From Pedobacter kyonggii (GTDB lineage Bacteria > Bacteroidota > Bacteroidia > Sphingobacteriales > Sphingobacteriaceae): a stretch of DNA of 60,222 bases. Each line of letters starts with the position of its first letter. Position 1 is the stretch's first letter. Made by a program: the position numbers and the translations under genes. This document shows positions 37,827 through 47,504 of the stretch, one piece after another. The stretch is taken from positions 1-60,222 of the forward strand of contig NZ_SIXF01000034.1 in the NCBI RefSeq assembly GCF_004310665.1, written 5' to 3'. Below the pieces are notes generated by a model. The model worked only from the letters and a program-made list of their open reading frames with translations, was not told the origin of the DNA and ran no database searches.

Positions 37827-37898
37827 CTATTACATTCTAAACAGCCGTGAAGGATAAACCATAGACAAACAAGCTTACTAGAATAATCCTGTTGTCAA

Positions 37899-39395
37899 TC
37901 ACTTATCGTTAAAGATTTCTTCATAGATGAGTTCCATTTGGCTGAACTCTTCCTCGGTAATCTCTTCAAAATTTTTCTTCCGACGCTTTGGAAATATGCC
38001 TTTATTTTGATGTAAAAAAATAATTATATCATTTAACCTTCGGTCTGGCATATCGATCAAGTTCTGCAAAGCTCGTTTTAGTTCATCATAACGTTCTAAA
38101 AAGTAAAGCTCTTCTGTCAAGTCCTGCTGGATTGTTGCCTGAATTGTCTTGGCGAGGTAGATGCATTGGGTTGTTAGGTCTGGGTAGCGAAAGTACGCAC
38201 TGACTTCTTCCGGATTCTTTACAGCAACTTCTCCCTGGTCATTTCTAATAAATTTGATTCTTTGCATTAGCGGCTTGGAATATGCTTCCAGTGCAACGTC
38301 ATAATCCTTCATGTTGTTGATCATATGTGCAGAGACAGGAATTATCATTCCATGTTCAGCCAAGCCATCACGTGTTAGCATATCATGGATTATGAAACGA
38401 TGAATTCGTCCGTTCCCATCTTCAAATGGGTGTATAAAAACAAATCCGAAAGCTATTATCGCTGCCCTGACAACTGCTGACGCCCCAATAGACTTAGTTT
38501 CTACATCGATCAAACCTTTCATCATGGAACTAACCATATCCTGTGGAGGACAGATATAATGATAGATCTCTTCCATGCGATAGTTAGTCTGACCGATGTA
38601 ATTCTGAAAACCTCGGAATCCCGGCTGGGCATATCGTGGATCCACAATGGCATTTTGCAAGGCTGTAAGATTTTTCTCAGCAAAAACTTCAGCACTTGGT
38701 GATTTTCCTGCCTGGGATAGAATTGAGATAAATCTGTCTATACGCTCTGGGGAAGGCTTTTCACTTTCTATTTCATATGATGATTTAGTTTCTTTGCGAT
38801 ACAGATATTGTGTGGCCCTCGCAAAAACTTCCGATGAAAATTCCTTTTTAAGACCATTAATTTCTGCCTTGTAGTCAGTGTTTATTGCCTCTTCTAAAGC
38901 TTTTGTCCGGCGAACCATAGGGCAAAACTGTGGCAAACCTAGTAGGTTATCATTTATTCTCCACCGACTGTTTTTTATTGTCTTACCTGTAATGTAATTC
39001 ATCGGCTCAAGGAAGTCAATATAGTTACCGCCAGGTTCGAAGTTTAGTTGGAGTTCCTTTGCCATCAGCCATTCATATATAAACCCTAACTTTCGGTTAT
39101 ATCGCCCGGCCGGGCTGGTTGAAATATAAGCAACTAATTCATCTTCCTTTACGTGACGAAACACGGCCTCGAGGAAATCAAGGTTGACATCATCATATTT
39201 AAGGAGAAACTCCAGGTGCGTAAAAATCGAATCTGTATCAGGAGCATACTTACTGCCAAAATACTGGTCGATAGTCCCATCAGGAGCCATTTCGATTTTG
39301 TTTTTTGTTCCAATAAAAGACCGTGTACTTAGTTTATATTCCGGAAGATTTAACTCCTTCTTCAACCATTCGCTTCCCGCTGCCTTTTTTATCAT
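37899..39395 (-). CDS. Fic-family protein (AMP-/nucleotidyl transferase)
   Basis: Fic proteins transfer AMP or another nucleotide part to hydroxyls of target proteins. The 498-residue protein has the intact catalytic motif HPFEDGNGRIHR in FVFIHPFEDGNGR, the substrate flap region around ICPPQDMVSSMM, and an N-terminal all-alpha half with KSSYEIESEKPS, where the inhibitory helix of class II Fics ((S/T)xxxE(G/N)) is expected. The last position here is Ser, so autoinhibition may be weaker or absent. No antitoxin gene stands beside it. It may be a free-standing Fic with its own control helix. ATG 39395 is clear. Confidence 0.88.
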   Translation of the reverse strand: MIKKAAGSEWLKKELNLPEYKLSTRSFIGTKNKIEMAPDGTIDQYFGSKYAPDTDSIFTHLEFLLKYDDVNLDFLEAVFRHVKEDELVAYISTSPAGRYNRKLGFIYEWLMAKELQLNFEPGGNYIDFLEPMNYITGKTIKNSRWRINDNLLGLPQFCPMVRRTKALEEAINTDYKAEINGLKKEFSSEVFARATQYLYRKETKSSYEIESEKPSPERIDRFISILSQAGKSPSAEVFAEKNLTALQNAIVDPRYAQPGFRGFQNYIGQTNYRMEEIYHYICPPQDMVSSMMKGLIDVETKSIGASAVVRAAIIAFGFVFIHPFEDGNGRIHRFIIHDMLTRDGLAEHGMIIPVSAHMINNMKDYDVALEAYSKPLMQRIKFIRNDQGEVAVKNPEEVSAYFRYPDLTTQCIYLAKTIQATIQQDLTEELYFLERYDELKRALQNLIDMPDRRLNDIIIFLHQNKGIFPKRRKKNFEEITEEEFSQMELIYEEIFNDK

Positions 39396-39756
39396 GATAT
39401 TGGTAATTTGAATATTATGTTAGTAAAGTTAATAAATATAACATAAATATTTGTAAAACGAATAAATAGATATAATTTAACGTCTATTCAAATTAGAGGT
39501 AAAACGAATTCAACGTTGGTAATATTAATAATTGACAGATTGTTTTCAGTAAACCGATTAGGAAACGACATCTAATCCACTTTACAGCCACTTTTGTTGA
39601 GACATATACATAGTAAGGCAAATTACGCGCACAAAATAAAAGGTAACTATACAGTTAACTTTATTTTTTGCATAAACTTGTCTTCATATATCCTATAATT
39701 TTAAGACTGAGAATCCTGAGCAATAAAACAGGGAATCCACTAATTGTATATTTCAT
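39396..39756. other. AT-rich gap, no gene seen
   Basis: Between the Fic gene and the transposase relic lie 361 bp of AT-rich DNA with no frame of note. It may contain the promoter of the Fic gene, but no clean TAnnTTTG is seen. Confidence 0.4.
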
Positions 39757-39781
39757 CAAAAGTGGTTCTCCGTCACTTTTG
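39757..39781. repeat. Terminal hairpin of the decayed insertion sequence
   Basis: CAAAAGTG (39757-39764) and CACTTTTG (39774-39781) form an 8-bp inverted repeat just beyond the transposase relic stop, fitting an insertion-sequence end. Confidence 0.5.
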
Positions 39782-39786
39782 GTGAA

Positions 39787-40216
39787 TTATGCTGATTTTG
39801 CAAGTACCATTTTCCTTAGCAGCTGAAACCCTGCCTTGCCGTACATCTTTCTTTTAATTGTTTTGATACGATTGACCTGCCCTTCAACCTGCCCATTACT
39901 TATATTGGTTATCAATGCGTTATTTACTGCATCATAGTCTTTTAAAAGGTTTTTTTTGCAAAATTGTTCAAACCACAGTCTGATTCAAACACCTCTTCAA
40001 TCCAGGTTTTCAGCGTGCCATCCTTTTTAGTCTTAAATAGGTTTTTAAAGCCTTTAACTAACTTTTCCATTTTCTTCATTTGTGGGTATTTTCAAATAGA
40101 AGCTTTAGAAAATCTTTGTCATCAGCTCTTTTTAGTTCCCAGGGCTCCATGTATAGCATAAGTGATAATCTGGTGGGAGACCAGGTTTTTACCAGTATTG
40201 GGCCTGTGGCTTTCGG
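39787..40216 (-). pseudogene. ISL3-family transposase C-terminal relic with frameshifts
   Basis: Read on the minus strand in three frames, the translation gives WSPTRLSLMLYMEPWELKRA, DDKDFLKLLFENTHK, then after a shift MKKMEKLVKGFKNLFKTKKD, GTLKTWIEEVFES, then after a second shift KDYDAVNNALITNISNGQVE and QVNRIKTIKRKMYGKAGFQL. The NGQVEGQVNR and KRKMYGKAGF stretches are the recognisable end of ISL3-type DDE transposases. The second shift sits on an A8 run (minus strand, near 39951-39958). The N-terminal half is missing, so the element is dead. Confidence 0.7.
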
Positions 40217-40515
40217 TCTAAGAGCTGGTTGCGTATTCTAAGCTCATTCATTTTTTGCAAAACTGGAATGAATCTGATTAAAGCATGGGTTAACGAAACT
40301 CATTTTAACAATGATTAACGGTCCAGCGTCAGAGCCAACAGAATATCAGACCTAATCATCCACCTGATTTTCGACAGCCATCTAGACCGAGCGCAGTGAG
40401 GCTAAAACAAATTGAAAATCGGTATCGGTCCTACAACGATAGGCATCAATCTTGAATACCTAATAATCAATTGGATTTCCGTCTTTTATTTCATGATAAA
40501 AAAATTTAGTAGCCG

Positions 40516-40830
40516 CTACCTTCCATCATCATCTATAAATTTTTCAAATTCCAGATTGAATAGATTATTAAGAGAAATAATTTTTTGCTTGTTCTCATTG
40601 CCAGGGCATCGCTTCTCATATACATCCGGGTACTGATAAACTAAGGTTTTGATATTATTCTTAGTAATGAGGTGAATAATATCTGGTCGGCCTTCCAATG
40701 CATCACCAGTGGTTTTCCCATTACAACCAACTCCAAAACTGCTATCGTCCACAAGTTTCCATAAATTTAATTTTTGCAGGCGCTCCCAGACGAGATCAGC
40801 CTTTTCCTTACCCATTCTTGAGGGGTACAT
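40516..40830 (-). CDS. Hypothetical protein, probably a truncated gene
   Basis: The 104-residue frame has a protein-like composition (KADLVWERLQKLNLWKLVDD, GKTTGDALEGRPDIIHLITK, KTLVYQYPDVYEKRC). It has no membrane segment. Upstream of the ATG at 40830 the frame continues through PIATVIYDWW to a TAA at 40861, and no start lies there, so the N-terminus may be lost. I do not recognise a family. It sits among insertion-sequence debris; treat as a relic unless shown otherwise. Confidence 0.4.
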   Translation of the reverse strand: MYPSRMGKEKADLVWERLQKLNLWKLVDDSSFGVGCNGKTTGDALEGRPDIIHLITKNNIKTLVYQYPDVYEKRCPGNENKQKIISLNNLFNLEFEKFIDDDGR

Positions 40831-40948
40831 CCACCAGTCATAAATTACAGTCGCGATCGGTTACTTTTTGCCAAATCAGCTAAAAACCTCATTTCAGAGT
40901 TGAACCCAAAATCAATTTCCTTTATATCAGCAACCCCACTATCTGGCG

Positions 40949-40966
40949 CGGATCGTTAACGATCCG
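40949..40966. repeat. Perfect 18-bp palindrome
   Basis: CGGATCGTTAACGATCCG is fully self-complementary and lies between the truncated gene and the copper ATPase. It could be an operator or an insertion-sequence remnant. No gene is seen in the rest of 40861-41376. Confidence 0.5.
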
Positions 40967-41376
40967 AAGTTTTCGCTGAATACTGCTACAGAGCCGAAAA
41001 AGCGGAAACGATAACTCCGCTTAGGGATTAATGCCTATATTGATCTGCAACAAACAGGAAAATGGGTTTAGAAACAAATCTCATATCAGTTTTCACGGCT
41101 TGATCTATCTATAAGAAGCTATTTATAATTATATAAAACATAAGGAAAATTGTATAAGCTTAATAGCAGGTCTTTAGATAGATTTGTTTGATAAAAGATT
41201 ATCAGCAAGTGCTTAAATGCGAGCCTGGCTAATTGACATTGTTCTGGTACGGCCTACAACGTAATAGTCCGACTTGCAGAGCTTAGCACCCGGCCGGGGA
41301 AGGCCTTGTGACTTCAGTAAAATAAATAGTATGTGCTATCCTCCGGCATTAAATTAAATCCTAAAAAATTAAAAAC

Positions 41377-43920
41377 ATGGAACATCGCTATAAAATAACC
41401 GGAATGAGCTGTCAGGGCTGCAGGGCAAAAGTTGAAAATGCACTAAACTCGATTAATGGTATTTCTGCAAAGGTATCACTGGAGCCTGCTGAAGCCATTA
41501 TTACCATGGAAAAACATGTCCCAACCGAGAAGTTGCAAAAGACACTATCTGCGGCGGGAAATTACGGTATTGAGATGGGATCTCATGTAAAAGGGGGTTC
41601 AAAAACACCCGGGCAAATAAATAGTGTTCATCATGAATCAGAATACAAACATAATACCCCGGTTAACAAAAACGACATCAACCAAGATGGAGAATTATTC
41701 TATTGTCCGATGCATTGTGAGGGCGAAAAGACTTATCCAAGAGCGGGGCATTGCCCTGTATGCGGAATGGACCTGGTGAAACAGCCTGTAAAGATCCGGT
41801 CGTCACAGTTTACCTGTCCGATGCATCCCGAAGTTATCAGGGATGAACCGGGAGCATGCCCAATCTGCGGGATGGATCTGGTTCCTACCAGGGCAGTTCT
41901 GGAAGAAGAAGATAAAACTTATGATTCGCTACTCAGAAAGTTTAAGATTGCAGCAGCTTTTACGCTACCCATTTTTGTCATCGCAATGACGGAAATGATT
42001 CCCAATAACCCACTATTTGATTTGCTGGAACTTAAATACTGGAATTGGATTCAGTTTGGACTATCCATTCCGGTAGTTTTCTATGCTACCTGGATGTTCT
42101 TTCAGCGCGCCTGGATATCGGTGATAACCTGGAAACTGAATATGTTTACCCTTATAGGAATAGGTGCGGGAGTAGCCTGGCTTTTCAGTCTGACCGCACT
42201 GATTTTCCCCGATATTTTTCCTGCCCAGTTTAAAACGCACCACGGGACGGTCTTTGTTTATTTTGAAGCGGCAACGGTTATCCTAACATTGGTACTGCTC
42301 GGACAACTTTTAGAGGCCAGGGCGCATGGGAAAACCAATAGTGCCATTAAGGAGCTATTGAAACTAGCTCCAAACACCGCTACAAAAGTGGTTGGGGATA
42401 AGGAAGTGTCGGTACCCATTGAAGACATCCAGAAAGGAGATCTTCTGAGGGTAAAGCCCGGAGAAAGCATTCCGGTAGACGGCGGCATTGAGACCGGAGA
42501 AGCGGTAATTGATGAATCGATGATTTCAGGAGAACCGGTTCCTGTGGAGAAAAAAACAGGCGAAAAGGTAACTTCGGGAACAATTAACGGCAATAAGACT
42601 TTTATAATGGTAGCCGAAAAAGTAGGCTCAGACACCCTCTTATCCCAGATCATCGAAATGGTAAATTCCGCCAGTCGCTCCAAAGCACCCATCCAAAAGA
42701 TGGCCGATAAGATTTCCGGGTATTTTGTACCCGTTGTTGTGTTTATTTCCATCATAACATTTGTGTTATGGGTATTATACGGCCCCGATCCAGCGTATGT
42801 TTATGCCTTTGTAAATGCGATAGCGGTACTGATTATTGCATGCCCATGCGCGCTGGGCCTTGCGACACCGATGTCTGTAATGGTGGGCGTCGGCAAGGGT
42901 GCACATTCGGGTATCCTGATAAAGAATGCGGAATCGCTGGAGAAAATGAATGCTATTGATGTAGTTGTCATTGACAAGACCGGAACGGTAACCGAAGGTA
43001 AACCTTCGGTTGAAAAAGTGGTTAGCGTAAATTCAAGCTTTACCCAAAAGGATATTCTTGAAAAAATTGTGGCTTTGAATAGCAGCAGTGAGCATCCACT
43101 GGCACAGGCAACTTTACGCTATGGCGAAGAAAACAAGATAGAGGTCAAGTCCCTAACAAGCTTTGAGGCAATCACAGGAATGGGTGTAACAGGCAATTTG
43201 GGATCGGAAGTACTGGCTTTAGGCAACCAGAAATTAATGGAGCAGGTTAAAGCGGTAATAGACCCTGAATTAAAGGAGCAGGTTAAGGCTGCCCAAAAAG
43301 AGGGCAAGACAGTCTCTTATCTGTCTGTAGGAGAAAAAGCTGTCGGATATGTTGTGATTTCTGATAAGATTAAGCCTTCGAGTGCATCTGCAATTCAAAA
43401 ACTCCAGGGTGAGGGCATAAAGGTCATGATGTTTACCGGCGATAATGACGATACAGCTAAAGCAGTTAGCGAAACGCTGAAATTAGACGGCTATAAAGCC
43501 CAGATGCTTCCGGAAGATAAATTAAAAGAAATAAAAAGTCTCCAGGCTGAAGGCAAGAAGGTGGCGATGGCGGGAGATGGCATTAACGATGCCCCGGCAC
43601 TTTCCCAGGCTGATATCGGCATAGCTATGGGAACAGGAACCGATGTGGCCATACAAAGCGCGGGGATCACCCTTGTGAAAGGAGATTTAAATGGAATCGC
43701 GAAAGTAAGGCTATTAAGCCACAAAGTAATGGCAAACATCAAAGGCAATCTCTTTTTTGCGCTTGGATACAATATTGTGGGCATCCCGGTTGCTGCCGGC
43801 CTGCTGTATCCTTTTTTTGGGATACTGCTCTCGCCAATGATCGCAGCCCTTGCCATGAGTTTAAGTTCCGTTTCTGTTATCCTCAATTCCCTACGCCTGA
43901 GGAATGTAAATATCGATTGA
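41377..43920 (+). CDS. copA: Cu(I)/Ag(I)-exporting P-type ATPase
   Basis: This P1B-type ATPase pumps monovalent copper or silver out of the cytosol. The 847-residue protein has an N-terminal HMA domain with the metal site MSCQGC (about residues 1-67), then two heavy-metal-binding motifs (YCPMHC...CPVCGMD at about 110-130 and CPMHP...CPICGMD at about 150-175). It has eight membrane helices, the CPC site in ACPCALGLATP, the phosphorylation site DKTGT, the SEHPLA motif, and the hinge GDGINDAP. The last helix carries MSLSSVSVI, the Met-Ser-Ser set of Cu(I) pumps. It is complete. The DUF305 protein gene nearby is often found with copper pumps. No regulator is adjacent. Confidence 0.95.
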   Translation: MEHRYKITGMSCQGCRAKVENALNSINGISAKVSLEPAEAIITMEKHVPTEKLQKTLSAAGNYGIEMGSHVKGGSKTPGQINSVHHESEYKHNTPVNKNDINQDGELFYCPMHCEGEKTYPRAGHCPVCGMDLVKQPVKIRSSQFTCPMHPEVIRDEPGACPICGMDLVPTRAVLEEEDKTYDSLLRKFKIAAAFTLPIFVIAMTEMIPNNPLFDLLELKYWNWIQFGLSIPVVFYATWMFFQRAWISVITWKLNMFTLIGIGAGVAWLFSLTALIFPDIFPAQFKTHHGTVFVYFEAATVILTLVLLGQLLEARAHGKTNSAIKELLKLAPNTATKVVGDKEVSVPIEDIQKGDLLRVKPGESIPVDGGIETGEAVIDESMISGEPVPVEKKTGEKVTSGTINGNKTFIMVAEKVGSDTLLSQIIEMVNSASRSKAPIQKMADKISGYFVPVVVFISIITFVLWVLYGPDPAYVYAFVNAIAVLIIACPCALGLATPMSVMVGVGKGAHSGILIKNAESLEKMNAIDVVVIDKTGTVTEGKPSVEKVVSVNSSFTQKDILEKIVALNSSSEHPLAQATLRYGEENKIEVKSLTSFEAITGMGVTGNLGSEVLALGNQKLMEQVKAVIDPELKEQVKAAQKEGKTVSYLSVGEKAVGYVVISDKIKPSSASAIQKLQGEGIKVMMFTGDNDDTAKAVSETLKLDGYKAQMLPEDKLKEIKSLQAEGKKVAMAGDGINDAPALSQADIGIAMGTGTDVAIQSAGITLVKGDLNGIAKVRLLSHKVMANIKGNLFFALGYNIVGIPVAAGLLYPFFGILLSPMIAALAMSLSSVSVILNSLRLRNVNID

Positions 43921-44377
43921 TTTTTTAGCAAAGGGTAAACTGGACGAGAACTTCCTTAGGGAAGTTAGTAGGAAGATGTGTAGGTATCTATAATTGGCCA
44001 TTAGGCATAACCAAATGGGCGATCAATATCTATTAAATCTTAAATTTATTAGCTAATCGCAACTGGTAAATCTTTTAAAATAGTGATAACTTATTTTTTG
44101 GAACATTCTACTGTGCATGTAAGCTGGCAAGATGGCTCAGACAAATTATTGTCCCACATTTTCTGACAAACTGCAGCTTCTAGATGGTGTATTTATTAAA
44201 AATGGAATACCTTTTGGAAAGTTTAATAAAACAACCCCATCATATAATACAAAGTACGGTACCGCCTTTGTCTCGCCGAAAGTAATAATGAACTTCTCCT
44301 CTACGATCATGCCTGTCGATGGCGATGACTCTTCCCTTTTTGCCACTTTCTGGTGATCGTATTGTAATTTAAACGGA
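43921..44377. other. Gap after the copper ATPase, no confident gene
   Basis: A hairpin AACTTCC / GGAAGTT (43949-43966) without a T-run lies close to the ATPase stop. Short frames on both strands between 44,132 and 44,421 have no family features, and one overlaps the DUF305 gene, so they are not called. Confidence 0.4.
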
Positions 44378-44854
44378 TCATTTATTATCTGCCCCTGTTT
44401 TTTCTTCGTGCAACCTTTCAAGGATGGCTTGCATCTGCCTGATTTCCTTTTCCTGGGAAGCTATGATGGATAAAGAGAGTTCTTTAAGCTCAGTATCCTG
44501 TATATCAGCATGACGGCTGGTCATGATGGCAGAGGAATGATGTGGAATCATCGCCCTCATATACTGGGCATCGGTTACCGCGGTCTGGCTGCGGAGCATC
44601 CAGAGGCTTAAAACAAATACCGCAAACGAAGAGAAGTAGATGATCCTGTTAAGCCGCTTGTTCTGATACATCACAGGCATCAGCGATAGCATGAGCACGG
44701 CCATGGGCGCGATCATGAGCAGGGTCATATAGGTACGTGTGATACTTAGATAAATGTGACTGGTATCATCGACGTTTAAAAACATAACGCCATACATGAT
44801 GAAAAAAGAAAGGCTAAGCATTAGCCCAAAGGTTTTGTAGCTATTGGTCTTCAT
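44378..44854 (-). CDS. DUF305 membrane protein
   Basis: The 158-residue protein has about three transmembrane segments (FGLMLSLSFFIMYGVMFL, LLMIAPMAVLMLSLMPVMY, RIIYFSSFAVFVLSLWML) and a C-terminal DUF305 part. The latter carries the diagnostic DAQYMRAMIPHHSSAIMTSR with paired histidines and a helix rich in E, K and M (SLSIIASQEKEIRQMQAILERL as a span). DUF305 is ferritin-like in fold, linked to copper or other stress, and often encoded next to copper pumps and multicopper oxidases. Its exact chemistry is unknown. The gene is convergent with the ATPase. Confidence 0.85.
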   Translation of the reverse strand: MKTNSYKTFGLMLSLSFFIMYGVMFLNVDDTSHIYLSITRTYMTLLMIAPMAVLMLSLMPVMYQNKRLNRIIYFSSFAVFVLSLWMLRSQTAVTDAQYMRAMIPHHSSAIMTSRHADIQDTELKELSLSIIASQEKEIRQMQAILERLHEEKTGADNK

Positions 44855-45040
44855 AGTAATCCTTTTATGTAAAAAGCTATACTTTTCAAACAGTTTAGCT
44901 ATGTAAATGTTTAGAACGTGCCGGATTGTTGACCATCTGTGTGGTAAATTGCCATTTCAGGTTAAGACAAAAAGAAAAATTGTAACCAGGATAAATGGAC
45001 ATAGGGAAGCAAAGAAAATAAGGACTTTCAGATAAGATAC

Positions 45041-46378
45041 ATGCAGGACAAAAAAGATAATGTGCCAGGTGCACTGCGAACATTCTTCTCCAGGCGCTTC
45101 AATCTGAATCTGGGGAAAGCAAATGAAGAGGAAGTTGTGAATTCAATCTCCAGAAATTCTGTATTTGTAGGCGGCCCGCTTTGGACGCTCATTTTTGCCA
45201 TAATTATCGCTTCGGTAGGGCTGAATGTAAACTCCACCGCAGTGATTATCGGCGCTATGCTGATTTCGCCGCTTATGGGGCCGATCATGGGAATAGGCCT
45301 GGGTATTGGTACAAACGATTTTGAGCTTGTTAAAAGAGGTGGGAGAAATCTGCTGATTGCTACCTTCATTAGTATAGTCACCTCGACCATATATTTCTAT
45401 ATCACCCCACTTCATGAAGCCCAGAGTGAACTTCTCGCCAGAACCACTCCATCCATATGGGATGTATTTATAGCTTTCACCGGAGGGCTGGCGGGCATCA
45501 TTGCCGCCACCAGGAGAGACAAGAGTAACGTTATTCCAGGCGTAGCCATTGCTACGGCGCTGATGCCTCCACTTTGTACAGCAGGCTATGGACTCGCTAT
45601 GGGCAACTGGCCATTTTTCTTTGGGGCGTTATATTTGTTTTTTATCAACAGCCTTTTTATCTGTATCTCGACCTATCTTATCGTAAGATTTTTGAAGTTT
45701 GACAAAAAACATTTCGAGGATCCGGGAGTAGAAAAAAAGGTTTCGAGGTATATTCTTATCAGTGTGCTTGTCACCGTTATTCCCAGTATATACCTTGCCT
45801 ACGGTATTGTGCAGAAAAGTATTTTTGAAAACAATGCACAGACCTTCATTCGTGAGCAGTTCAACTTTACAACCACCCAGGTGATCAACCGGAACCTTCG
45901 TTATGCTAAAGGAGAAAAAGAGATCGACCTGCTGTTGATCGGGGACGAACTCTCCCAGACTAAAGTAAACTCAATAAAAGGTAATCTAAAAAAATACAAG
46001 CTAGAGGGAACTACTTTGCGAATAAGGCAGGGACTTAATGCCAGGCAGGAAATTGATTTTTCTCAGATCAAGGCCAGTATAATGGAAGATGTATTCAAAA
46101 AAGAGAACCAGTCCCGTACCGCGGTAAAGGTCGATAAGCTTGCCCAGCCCCTGCCCGACATCAGATCTGAGCTAATTGTCCTGTTTCCGGAGATCAAAAG
46201 TTATTCACTTGCTAATACTGTAATAAGCAGGCTGGACACCCAAAGCAAGGACACCCTTACCCTTTTCAGTGCCGGGGTCTCCAAGATGCCTAGCGCCAGC
46301 AATCAGGTAAAGATCCGTTCATGGCTTAAGAGTCGGCTAAAAGTAGATTCTTTAGAAACAATTTATAGTAGTAAATGA
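45041..46378 (+). CDS. DUF389/TIGR00341-type membrane protein
   Basis: The 445-residue protein has about seven membrane helices in its first 250 residues, with the DUF389 signatures GAMLISPLMGPIMGIGLGIG, AFTGGLAGIIAATRRDK and GVAIATALMPPLCTAGYGLA. A cytosolic or periplasmic C-terminal domain follows (about 260-445) with alternating helices and strands. The function of DUF389 is unknown; the small-residue motifs in helices suggest a channel or transporter. It starts at ATG 45041 and opens the osmotic/ion part of the cluster. Neighbours are a DUF305 gene (divergent) and an unknown small protein. Confidence 0.85.
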   Translation: MQDKKDNVPGALRTFFSRRFNLNLGKANEEEVVNSISRNSVFVGGPLWTLIFAIIIASVGLNVNSTAVIIGAMLISPLMGPIMGIGLGIGTNDFELVKRGGRNLLIATFISIVTSTIYFYITPLHEAQSELLARTTPSIWDVFIAFTGGLAGIIAATRRDKSNVIPGVAIATALMPPLCTAGYGLAMGNWPFFFGALYLFFINSLFICISTYLIVRFLKFDKKHFEDPGVEKKVSRYILISVLVTVIPSIYLAYGIVQKSIFENNAQTFIREQFNFTTTQVINRNLRYAKGEKEIDLLLIGDELSQTKVNSIKGNLKKYKLEGTTLRIRQGLNARQEIDFSQIKASIMEDVFKKENQSRTAVKVDKLAQPLPDIRSELIVLFPEIKSYSLANTVISRLDTQSKDTLTLFSAGVSKMPSASNQVKIRSWLKSRLKVDSLETIYSSK

Positions 46379-46682
46379 TACGGCATTAGATATATGCAAT
46401 AGTTATTTATCTGTTCGGAGATAAGGTTTATAAAAATCTTGAAAAGGGAAGACTAAAATAATAACATCAAAAAACCATATCAATGCTTGATAAAACAAAA
46501 CGTTAATATTTCGGAAGATTCATATCATTAAATCTGTATTTGAACATTCACTCTTCTTTCTTCCTGCGGTCTTTCTGGAATGGATTTCATCTGGTAAAAA
46601 TCCACTTAAAGCAAACGAATACCTGGGCATCCGCAACTTTTTTAATTTACTTTTTGTATATTGTCAATTACTACTTCAATTG
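46379..46682. other. 304-bp gap, no gene
   Basis: A frame in phase with the downstream small gene is open through much of this gap without any ATG, GTG or plausible TTG before 46680, so it is left unassigned. No promoter with an exact -7 box is visible. Confidence 0.35.
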
Positions 46683-47084
46683 ATGAGGAAAAAAGATATT
46701 GGGACTTGTATAAAAAAGTATTTGCCGTTAATTATGGGAACGGCATTTGCCTGTTTACTTGTTTTTTTATCTCATTCATCAAGGACAAAGATAATTGCAT
46801 TCGAATCCAGCCCGAAAATTAACTCGTTTGAAAAGGATCTTAACAAGATCGCTAACATCATTCCGGTAAAAATAAAGGACAGTACTTTTTCTAACCCGGA
46901 GGCCAGGCAATCGAGGTACAGAAAGAAATTCCAAATGGGTGGGGATTCTTATATCGTGTTTAAAGCAGAAGAAACCTTTGTTTACAAGCTAGCTAAACAC
47001 TTCCGGGACCTTACTATCAATTATCATACGCCTAATGTAATCAGTGCCGTCATACTATTCATGCACAGGCTGGCTTCTTTTTAA
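46683..47084 (+). CDS. Hypothetical membrane-anchored protein
   Basis: The 133-residue product starts at ATG 46683 (a TTG lies one codon earlier). It has a single transmembrane helix (YLPLIMGTAFACLLVFLS, about residues 13-30) followed by a basic and polar exported part (PEARQSRYRKKFQMGGD, YKLAKHFRDLTINYHTP). It has no lipobox and no recognised domain. It lies between DUF389 and the response regulator in the cluster and may be a private component. No function is assigned. Confidence 0.45.
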   Translation: MRKKDIGTCIKKYLPLIMGTAFACLLVFLSHSSRTKIIAFESSPKINSFEKDLNKIANIIPVKIKDSTFSNPEARQSRYRKKFQMGGDSYIVFKAEETFVYKLAKHFRDLTINYHTPNVISAVILFMHRLASF

Positions 47085-47201
47085 TTTCAAGATCCACTTA
47101 CTTATCAATATTTTATGTTGACGGTACGCTAGATTGCGTCTATTCATCTTATAGACCTTTGAGTGTAATTGAGCACATTGATTGCTCAATCATCGAGGTG
47201 G

Positions 47202-47477
47202 CTAAAGTTTTACTATCTCACTCCAAATTTTGCCGAAACTGCTCATATACTGAATATCTGTTGCTGTTTTAATCACATGGAAGTCATGCAACAAACAAAA
47301 AATGATTAGGATACTGTAAAATAAAAGATTAGCTTGATAGTAGTCCGCTGATAAGACATTGTTGTCTGGAATTGGGCCGGATAGCATTTCTGGCCCTTTT
47401 TCTTTCATTGAGCTTATAAAGACAACACAAGAGAAGTAAATCAGGTAATTCCCCGCGTTGGCGACACTAATAGCCAA
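47202..47477 (-). CDS. Doubtful small membrane protein
   Basis: The frame gives 91 residues from a TTG at 47477, with two hydrophobic stretches (ANAGNYLIYFSCVVFISSM and ANLLFYSILIIFCLLH) separated by an acidic polar loop. An in-frame TAA lies just upstream. There is no family match, no ribosome-binding site, and no support for the TTG. It could equally be chance in AT-rich DNA. It is antisense to the direction of its neighbours. Confidence 0.25.
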   Translation of the reverse strand: MAISVANAGNYLIYFSCVVFISSMKEKGPEMLSGPIPDNNVLSADYYQANLLFYSILIIFCLLHDFHVIKTATDIQYMSSFGKIWSEIVKL

Positions 47478-47504
47478 GAAAATAGAAAATTAAACTTTGA
47501 TTAA

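Noticed and set aside
37290-40216. Fic, recombinase and RhuM remnants as a defence or toxin-antitoxin island
   Set aside because: The recombinase and RhuM are broken, RhuM lies over 20 kb away, and Fic has no antitoxin partner.
44132-44421. Small frames on both strands after the copper pump
   Set aside because: No domain, a TTG start on one, and overlap with the DUF305 gene on the other.
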